Notes under the pieces: generated by a model
Told to the model about the DNA's origin: nothing
The model's database searches: none
The model's input: only the letters and a program-made list of their open reading frames with translations
DNA from: Anaerolineae bacterium
GTDB lineage: Bacteria > Chloroflexota > Anaerolineae > Caldilineales > Caldilineaceae
DNA length: 64,000 bases
NCBI GenBank assembly: GCA_030432295.1
Contig: JAUIHI010000001.1
Location: forward strand, 372,001-436,000
Direction of reading: 5' to 3'
In this document: positions 58,405-64,000 of the stretch, in pieces
Position numbering within the stretch: the first letter of the stretch is position 1
How the letters are laid out: every line of letters starts with the position of its first letter
Made by a program: the position numbers and the translations under genes

Positions 58405-60753
58405 CTACGCCGCCCGATAAATCTCTTCCTCCAAAGCCCGCACCGCGGCCATCAGCTGTTGTGGGCCGCCAAAGGCACGGGCAATCTCCACCGGCGTGCC
58501 CAGCCGGTCGAAGGGGGGCAGTTGCAGAAGGGTACGCAGGCTGCCCCCATCCAGGGCCTCCTCCACCGGCTCGATGCCCCGCGCTGCGTACTTTTCCAAC
58601 AGCCCTTCCAGCACCTGGCGGGCTGTGCCGCTGAATGCGCCGAAGTAATTGCGCTTCACCACATTCTGCGCCCGTTCCTGGCGGGTTAGGGGCGGCTGGT
58701 CGAAGGCGATGTGGCAGATCAGATCGAAGGGGTCCAGCTCCACGCCGGAGGCTTCCATCAGTTCGTCCAGCAGCACCCCCTGCTCCAGCAGTTCGGCCAG
58801 AATCGCCTCTTTGCGCTCGGCTTCGTTCCAGCGGCGCAGAAAGCTGTCCAGGGATCCGTAGGCCTGGCGCAGATTGTGGCGGCTGAAAACTTCAAAGGAT
58901 TCGGTGACCAGCCGCCCATCCCCGGCCCGGTATTGCACCCGCTCGCGCAGCACCTCCACGGGCTGGCCGTCCACATAATACTTGCGCACGGGCGTCGAGC
59001 CGTCCTCCTCCCAGCCGGGCGGCAGTTCGCCGTCGCCCGGGTTGTAGCCCCCCGCGGGCGGGTCCCGCAGCACCAGCGGCTCGTCCGCGCCGAACTCCTC
59101 CACCTGCACCGGATCGCCGTCAAAGTCGGCGTCCTCAAAGAGCCGGGTGGCGTCCCGGAAGTCCAGAATTGTGAAATAGCGTTTGCCGAAATCCTCCCGC
59201 AGCCGGGTTCCCCGTCCGATAATCTGCTTGAATTCGGTCATCGAATTGATGATCGTATCCAACACAATCAGGTGACAGGTCTGGGCGTCCACGCCGGTGG
59301 TCATCAGTTTGGAGGTGGTGGCGATGACTGGGTAGCGCTCCTCCGGGTGGATGAAATTGTCCAGTTCCCGCTTACCTTCCGGGCTGTCGCCAGTGATGCG
59401 CATCACATATTTGTAGTTCTCCGCCACCAGTGCCGGGTTCTCATTGACCAGCGCCATCCGCATCCGCTCCGCGTGGTCGATGTCCACACAGAAGACAATT
59501 GTTTTGTGATAGGGGCTGGTCTGGGCCAGATATTCAGTGATGCGCCGGGCCACAGCCTCTGTGCGTGTGTCGATGACCAGTTTACGGTCAAAGTCAGTGA
59601 TGCCAAAGGCCACGTCGGGCAACGCCTGGCCGTAGCGATCCCGCTCGCCTGCCTCCGGGGCGTAGCCGCTGGCGTCGATGTCCAGCCGCACCCGCATCAC
59701 TTTGTAGGGGGCCAGGAAGCCGTCTTCAATGCCCTGCTTCAGGGAATAGGTGTAGAGGGGTTCGCCGAAATAGTCGATGTTGGAGACGTCCTTCGTCTCT
59801 TTAGGTGTGGCGGTCAGGCCGATCTGGGCCGCCGCGCCAAAATACTCCAGAATGCGCCGCCAGGCCGAGTCCGCGGCCGCGCTGCCCCGGTGACACTCGT
59901 CCACCACAATCAGATCGAAGAAGTCCGGCGAGAAGTGCTTGTAGATATTCTGCTCCTCCTCCGTCCCAGTCAGCCCCTGATAGAGGGCCATATAGACTTC
60001 GTAGGATTTGTCCACTTCCCGGTGGGTGACTTTCGTCATCACCTCCTGCAAGTGGCGAAAGTCGTTGGTCATCGTCTGGTCGATCAGAATGTTGCGGTCG
60101 GCCAGATAGAGGATGCGCTTCTTCTGCCCCGACTTCCACAGCCGGTAGACGATCTGAAAGGCGGTGTACGTCTTGCCCGTACCCGTCGCCATCACCAGCA
60201 GCACCCGCTTCTGGCCGCGAGCAATCGCCTCAAGCGTGCGGTTGATCGCCACCTCCTGATAATAGCGGGGCTGGCGGCCCTCCCGCTCGTAGTGGTAGCC
60301 GGTCAGGACCGCCTGCTCTTCGACCGGCGTGTACTTCTTCCAGCGCTGATAGCGTTGCCAGAGTTGGGCGGGGGTGGGGAATTCGTTCAGGGCCAGATGG
60401 CGTTCCACCGGGCCGGCGGTCACTGTGCGGTCGTGCTCCACAAAACCCTGGCCGTTGCTGCTGTAGACAAAAGGGATGTCCAGGGCTGCGGCGTATTCCA
60501 GGGCCTGCTGCATCCCCGCGCCCACGCCCAGGGAATTCTTCTTGGCCTCTACAATCGCCAGGGGCAGGTTGGCGCTGTGATAGAGCAGAAAGTCGGCGTA
60601 CTTGCGCTGGCCCCGCACAGCCATCTGGCCGCGTACAATCATCCGTCCGTCGGTGAAGTAGACTTCCTCGCGAATCTGGCGGTCTTCCCAGCGTGCGGCC
60701 ACAAGCGCGGGGCGGATGTGGCGGGAGCGGACTTCGGTTTCGGAGAGTTCCAT
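58405..60753 (-). CDS. hsdR: type I restriction endonuclease, motor/nuclease subunit
   Basis: 782 aa, the size of the EcoEI-like group. N-terminal PD-(D/E)xK nuclease with KYADFLLYHSANLPLAIVEA then KK; SF2 helicase motor with Walker A VMATGTGKTYTAFQI, motif II VVDECHRGS (DECH box) and motif III GLTATP; a second RecA domain (IGRGTRLREDFGK); and a C-terminal helical domain for contact with HsdM. ATP-driven translocation leads to cutting far from the unmethylated site. First gene of the locus in transcription order (R, M, S). The frame is intact and appears functional. Confidence 0.95.
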   Translation of the reverse strand: MELSETEVRSRHIRPALVAARWEDRQIREEVYFTDGRMIVRGQMAVRGQRKYADFLLYHSANLPLAIVEAKKNSLGVGAGMQQALEYAAALDIPFVYSSNGQGFVEHDRTVTAGPVERHLALNEFPTPAQLWQRYQRWKKYTPVEEQAVLTGYHYEREGRQPRYYQEVAINRTLEAIARGQKRVLLVMATGTGKTYTAFQIVYRLWKSGQKKRILYLADRNILIDQTMTNDFRHLQEVMTKVTHREVDKSYEVYMALYQGLTGTEEEQNIYKHFSPDFFDLIVVDECHRGSAAADSAWRRILEYFGAAAQIGLTATPKETKDVSNIDYFGEPLYTYSLKQGIEDGFLAPYKVMRVRLDIDASGYAPEAGERDRYGQALPDVAFGITDFDRKLVIDTRTEAVARRITEYLAQTSPYHKTIVFCVDIDHAERMRMALVNENPALVAENYKYVMRITGDSPEGKRELDNFIHPEERYPVIATTSKLMTTGVDAQTCHLIVLDTIINSMTEFKQIIGRGTRLREDFGKRYFTILDFRDATRLFEDADFDGDPVQVEEFGADEPLVLRDPPAGGYNPGDGELPPGWEEDGSTPVRKYYVDGQPVEVLRERVQYRAGDGRLVTESFEVFSRHNLRQAYGSLDSFLRRWNEAERKEAILAELLEQGVLLDELMEASGVELDPFDLICHIAFDQPPLTRQERAQNVVKRNYFGAFSGTARQVLEGLLEKYAARGIEPVEEALDGGSLRTLLQLPPFDRLGTPVEIARAFGGPQQLMAAVRALEEEIYRAA

Positions 60754-60770
60754 TGGGGATCACCTGCTGT

Positions 60771-60804
60771 AGAAGTTCGACTTTTCAGAAAAAGTCGAAC
60801 TTCT
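60771..60804. repeat. 34-bp palindrome AGAAGTTCGACTTTTC, copy 3
   Basis: Arms as in copies 1 and 2, placed 17 bp upstream of the hsdR start codon. All three copies lie around the hsd genes; none was seen elsewhere in the window. Confidence 0.85.
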
Positions 60805-60899
60805 ATTGTGACTTTTTCCTAGCGTAAGTTTAGCACAGGGCGTTTGGGTACACAACTGGCTTTACACCTGCCAGGTGTGGTCCGTTACCCGAAAATCAC

Positions 60900-62090
60900 T
60901 CATCCCCGCTGCGCATCCCAGGGCATGGACATAATCCGCTCCATCCCTGCCTCGTCCAGTTCGATGCCCAGCCCTGGCCCCTGGGGAACAGCCACGCAGC
61001 CATCCCCGTCCAGCACAAACGGTTCTGCGAAATAGCCTTTGCCGAAGAGTGTGCGTCCATTTTCCCGGTAGTCGTTGACTTCGTTGTGCTCCTGCACCAG
61101 AAAGTTGGGAAGGGTCGCGTCCAGTTGGATGGACGCGGCCAGGGCCAGGGGGCTGAGGGGGCAGTGCAGGGCCATTTTGGCGTAGGCAGCCTCGCCCATC
61201 GCGCCGATCTTCTTGCATTCGGTGATGCCCCCCGCGTGGCAGATGTCCGGTTGCAGCACAGACAACGCGCCCCGGGCCAGGGCATCGAAGAATATCCACT
61301 TGCCCATCCAGCGTTCACCCGCTGCGATGGGCACAGACGTACGGCTGGCAACCTGCACCAGCGCGTCCACCCGCTCCACCGGCATAGGCTCTTCCACAAA
61401 GAGGGGGCGACAGGGTGCAAGCGCGTCGATAAGCTGGCCCGCAATCGCCGGGTGGGGGTTGTGGATGTCCACGGCCACGTCCACATCAGGACCGGCCCCC
61501 TCCCGCACCGCAGCGAAGCGCTCGGCAAAGCGGTCCACCTGGGAGGTCACTTCCAGCCCCTCCCCCGGCCCAAAATGGACTTTCAGACAGCGAAAGCCCC
61601 ACTCTTCGGTCAGGATGCGGGCGGCTTCAGCGTAGGTGCGGGGATCGTCCGGCGACAGCGTAGGCTTCTCTGGCCGACCGGCCCGGTAGGGCTGGCCCGG
61701 TTCGACCGTCCAGGGCAGGGCGCCGCCGGTGGCCCGGTACATACGGATGCGATCCCGGCAGGCTCCGCCCAGCAGTTTGTGGATGGGCAGCCCCGCGGCC
61801 TTGCCCGCCAGGTCCCAGAGGGCGATGTCGATGCCGCTGATCGCGCTCATCTTCACCGGCCCGCCCACATAGCCTGACCCGCCAGCGTACATCGTCTGCC
61901 ACAACTCCTCGATGCGGGTGGGGTCTTTGCCGATGAGGAAGGGTTCCAGGCGGCGCACCTCCGCGATCACCACCTCCGGGTGGTTCTCCAGATAGGGTTC
62001 GCCCAGACCGGTCAGTTCCGTGTCCGTGTGGATACGCACCCAGACCCAACTGGGGGGTACGCGCAGGATTTCGAGGCTGGTGATTTTCAT
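60900..62090 (-). CDS. enolase-superfamily sugar-acid dehydratase (galactonate-dehydratase-like)
   Basis: 396 aa. Capping domain (VWVRIHTDTELTGLGEPYLE), then the barrel: KVHFGPGEG, metal ligands in VDIHNPHP (Asp), FVEEPMPVE (Glu) and AAGERWMGKW (Glu), and late HCPLSPLALAAS with the catalytic His. The set matches the mandelate racemase/D-galactonate dehydratase subgroup, which dehydrates aldonic acids to 2-keto-3-deoxy acids. ATG 62090 has AGGAG 6 nt upstream, excluding the frame that runs to 62633. Substrate (galactonate, gluconate, fuconate or mannonate) is undetermined; no linked sugar genes. Confidence 0.88.
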   Translation of the reverse strand: MKITSLEILRVPPSWVWVRIHTDTELTGLGEPYLENHPEVVIAEVRRLEPFLIGKDPTRIEELWQTMYAGGSGYVGGPVKMSAISGIDIALWDLAGKAAGLPIHKLLGGACRDRIRMYRATGGALPWTVEPGQPYRAGRPEKPTLSPDDPRTYAEAARILTEEWGFRCLKVHFGPGEGLEVTSQVDRFAERFAAVREGAGPDVDVAVDIHNPHPAIAGQLIDALAPCRPLFVEEPMPVERVDALVQVASRTSVPIAAGERWMGKWIFFDALARGALSVLQPDICHAGGITECKKIGAMGEAAYAKMALHCPLSPLALAASIQLDATLPNFLVQEHNEVNDYRENGRTLFGKGYFAEPFVLDGDGCVAVPQGPGLGIELDEAGMERIMSMPWDAQRG

Positions 62091-62427
62091 TGTTTGCTCC
62101 TGAAAGAGTGATTCACTGCTGAATAGCCGACGGAAAATATAGTGCTGTCTACGACACAGCGTGGAATTGTGCCTGACCGATGATATGCTTCGTAGCGCTT
62201 TCATCCCAAAATTGTGATTGCCAGCCCCAGGCTTGCTTTCGGTGGTGAAAGATATGTAGTGAAAGAGAGGGTGTGAACTATTCAGACGCCAGGATATTGT
62301 ACACGCGAACGAGAAGGAAAGTACAAAGTCCCGCATTTCGCCCTCCGCATTCCGCATTCCACTTGCCCCCCTTCCCCCGCCGGTGATATAGTGTGGGCAG
62401 CGAAACCATTCCTCTGATAAACCGCCG
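62091..62427. other. divergent intergenic region
   Basis: Between the dehydratase (minus) and the edge surface-protein gene (plus). It contains CGCATTTCGCCCTCCGCATT words (62333-62360) and the plus-strand promoter at 62363-62392. No convincing promoter for the minus gene was found. Confidence 0.5.
62363..62392 (+). promoter_or_regulatory. promoter of the edge surface-protein gene
   Basis: TTGCCC (62363-62368), 18-bp spacer, TATAGT (62387-62392), 35 bp before the ATG. Nearly the same layout as the promoter at 45591-45620. Confidence 0.55.
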
Positions 62428-64000
62428 ATGACCACCAGCAGCGCTGAATCCAATCCCATTCGTCGTCTGGCCCGCAGCCAGTCTCCCCTGACTGTCGTTG
62501 TGGAGATTCTCTTTGCCCTGCTGATTGTGGCCGCCTTCTGGTATTCGGCAAACCCCGGTTTTTTTGCCAGGCCATTGCCCGACGCGCCGATTATCGAATC
62601 ACCGATTGCCGAATCAATGCCTGTGCAATCCAATCTGGCTGCACCAGCCCCGCCGTCGCTGGCCCGGCTGGTGGGCTTTGACCCCGCGGGTCAGTCCTGC
62701 CGCCAGTTGATCGCCAATGGTAGCTTTGAAAACCCCGGCCAATGGCAGCTTCCCCTAAGCCCCCGCCCCGCTGCCTATACCGACGAGCAGGCCAGCGACG
62801 GCAGCCGCAGCCTGCGTCTGGGCATTGGACCAAACGACCAGCCAGTCTACAGCGACAGCCGGGCCTCTCAGATTGCCGATCTACCTTCGGATGCGGAGTC
62901 GCTGGTCTTGCTGGCCGACATCCAGCGCACAGCCACCAGCAGTGGCGCAGATCGCCAGTATGCCCAGGTGCGGGTCGGCGAGGAGCACTACACACTCTAC
63001 GACGATTCTCTCAACCTGCCCGAATGGCAAGCGGTGGCCTACGATTTGACACTGCTGGCGGGCAGCCGGGCTGAGCTGATCTTTGGCACCCTCAACAGCG
63101 GCGGACCGGGCCGGGCCGGGATGTATGTGGACAATGTGCGCCTCTATGCCTGCCAGGGGCCGTCGGTGGCATCCCAGGCCAATGCCCCCGAGAAGAGGGG
63201 CGAGGCGACGGAAGAGAAGGCAAGCGGACCGCTCTCTCTGCTGCTGCCGCTGATTTCGCTGGGGCAAGATGTCGATGAACCTGTGCCCACTGCAGCGCCA
63301 ACGCTGACCTCAATTCCGTCCGACACTCCATCCAACACGCCCGCGGCCCCGGCTGCCTGCACCGAACTGGTCGCCAACGGCGGCTTTGAATCGAGCAGCG
63401 GCTGGAATATACCCAATACACCCCGGCCTGGACGCTTTGTCTCCGAGCCGGTTCTCTCTGGCAGCCGCAGCCTGGGGCTGGGCATCTCGCCTGGCCTGGC
63501 CAATGCCTACAGCGACAGCACTGCATACCAGTGGATCACTCTCCCCCGAGACGCGGCCCAGATTATCCTGCGCGTTTCTCTCTGGCGGGCGGGCAGCGAC
63601 CGGGGGGATTTTCACTATTTGTGGGTGGCTGCCGAAGGCAAAACAACCCGCATTGTACAGGGCTTGGACGATTCCCGGCGCTGGCAGACTGTCAACTTTG
63701 ACCTGACACCCGTGGCCGGTAAGCGTCTCTTTCTGCTCCTGGGCACATTCAACGACGGGCTGGGCGAAGTTGCGTCGATGTTTGCGGATGGGGTCTCGAT
63801 TCAGGCGTGTGATGAGCCAGTGACGCCGCTCCCGGCGACGGCTACACCCACAGCTACTGTCATCCCGACCCCAACGGCCACGTCCAGCCACGCGCCCCCA
63901 GCCGCTATGACCAGCCCGGATTTTGGGGCCAACTCCTTTCTCTGGTGGCGGCCAGAAATAGCGGATCGGGATTTGCAATTGATGGAGCAGGCGGGTTTCC
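62428..64000 (+). CDS. large membrane-anchored surface protein with paired CBM-like domains (3' end outside window)
   Basis: More than 524 codons. A short basic N-terminus and one hydrophobic helix ([20 protein letters not shown]) would anchor it with the bulk outside. Two similar beta-sandwich, carbohydrate-binding-like domains follow: residues about 90-235 ([17 protein letters not shown] ... RSLRLGI ... [11 protein letters not shown]) and about 310-455 ([17 protein letters not shown] ... RSLGLGI). After a Pro-Thr linker ([16 protein letters not shown]) comes [20 protein letters not shown], which looks like the beginning of a glycoside-hydrolase-type barrel. The enzymatic part lies beyond the window. 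The frame runs to the edge. Confidence 0.75.
   Translation, partial: MTTSSAESNPIRRLARSQSPLTVVVEILFALLIVAAFWYSANPGFFARPLPDAPIIESPIAESMPVQSNLAAPAPPSLARLVGFDPAGQSCRQLIANGSFENPGQWQLPLSPRPAAYTDEQASDGSRSLRLGIGPNDQPVYSDSRASQIADLPSDAESLVLLADIQRTATSSGADRQYAQVRVGEEHYTLYDDSLNLPEWQAVAYDLTLLAGSRAELIFGTLNSGGPGRAGMYVDNVRLYACQGPSVASQANAPEKRGEATEEKASGPLSLLLPLISLGQDVDEPVPTAAPTLTSIPSDTPSNTPAAPAACTELVANGGFESSSGWNIPNTPRPGRFVSEPVLSGSRSLGLGISPGLANAYSDSTAYQWITLPRDAAQIILRVSLWRAGSDRGDFHYLWVAAEGKTTRIVQGLDDSRRWQTVNFDLTPVAGKRLFLLLGTFNDGLGEVASMFADGVSIQACDEPVTPLPATATPTATVIPTPTATSSHAPPAAMTSPDFGANSFLWWRPEIADRDLQLMEQAGF

Noticed and set aside
60771-60804. Palindromes near hsdR as recombination (inversion) sites switching hsdS specificity
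   Set aside because: They flank hsdR and hsdM rather than hsdS recognition domains, and no recombinase gene or alternative hsdS cassette is present.
58711-60822. 703-codon plus-strand frame opposite hsdR
   Set aside because: Shadow; hsdR has complete nuclease and helicase motifs on the other strand.

Overview
The window looks like chromosomal DNA of a GC-rich, filamentous-type Chloroflexota bacterium (Caldilineaceae/Anaerolineae-like). This rests on the gene content: very large DUF11/beta-helix surface proteins with Thr-Pro linkers, a DUF4129/DUF4350 membrane operon, a SARP/BTAD-type ATPase regulator, GT39 and GT87 membrane glycosyltransferases, and a heavy load of short extragenic repeat families. 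No rRNA, plasmid or phage genes were seen. The taxonomic assignment is an inference; no marker gene was aligned.

Layout. 1-7.6 kb: an alpha/beta hydrolase and a DnaE2-like DNA polymerase (minus), an MFS exporter and a zinc alcohol dehydrogenase (plus), and a glucuronoyl-esterase-like hydrolase (minus). 7.9-13 kb: a GT39 glycosyltransferase facing a two-gene sensor operon (PAS/GAF histidine kinase, then a receiver-kinase hybrid). 13.2-17.8 kb: RluB-type pseudouridine synthase, cytidylate kinase, E1-alpha of a 2-oxoacid dehydrogenase, then mgtE behind a roughly 490-nt leader that ends in a Rho-independent terminator. 18-23 kb: aminotransferase, DUF368 polyprenyl-phosphate translocase, SET-domain protein, DEDDh exonuclease, DsbA-like thiol protein. 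23.1-34.1 kb: one 11-kb reading frame for a giant surface protein, interrupted by a single in-frame TAG. 34.2-35.7 kb: an IS200/IS605 element carrying a nested IS5-family element. 36-42.7 kb: E1-beta, NUDIX hydrolase, GT87 protein, BTAD regulator, HNH nuclease with a small partner gene, phosphoribosyltransferase. 42.8-54.3 kb: secreted nuclease-like protein, P-loop protein, enolase-superfamily enzyme, membrane operon (GPDP-like membrane protein, DUF4129, DUF4350), metallo-beta-lactamase-fold protein, TPR protein, tRNA-Arg, membrane protein. 54.7-60.8 kb: a complete type I restriction-modification locus (hsdR-hsdM-hsdS). 60.9-64 kb: galactonate-dehydratase-like enzyme and the start of a large surface protein.

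The most distinctive property of the DNA is its repeats. At least eight word-like or palindromic families (for example GGATTTTCACGGATT, AACCACAAAGGCACGAAG, CCAATCAACCAATC, GGCAAAAGGCAAAAG, GCAATTCGCAATTCGC, GATTGGGGATTGG, CGGTTGAGTAGCC, and a CCTGCCGGG/CCCGGCAGG palindrome) fill intergenic spaces, form 5' leaders and convergent hairpins, nest inside one another, and sit in frame inside protein genes (dnaE2, GT39, NUDIX, the secreted nuclease). Other points of interest are an HsdS whose two target-recognition domains are 93% identical, a candidate Mg2+-responsive leader with a Pro/Asp/Glu-rich ORF before mgtE, and three loci with single in-frame stops (TAG, TGA, TAA) inside otherwise continuous reading frames.

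All functional calls come from motif reading and memory of families; no database search was run. Start codons were re-chosen by ribosome-binding sites and promoters where possible.
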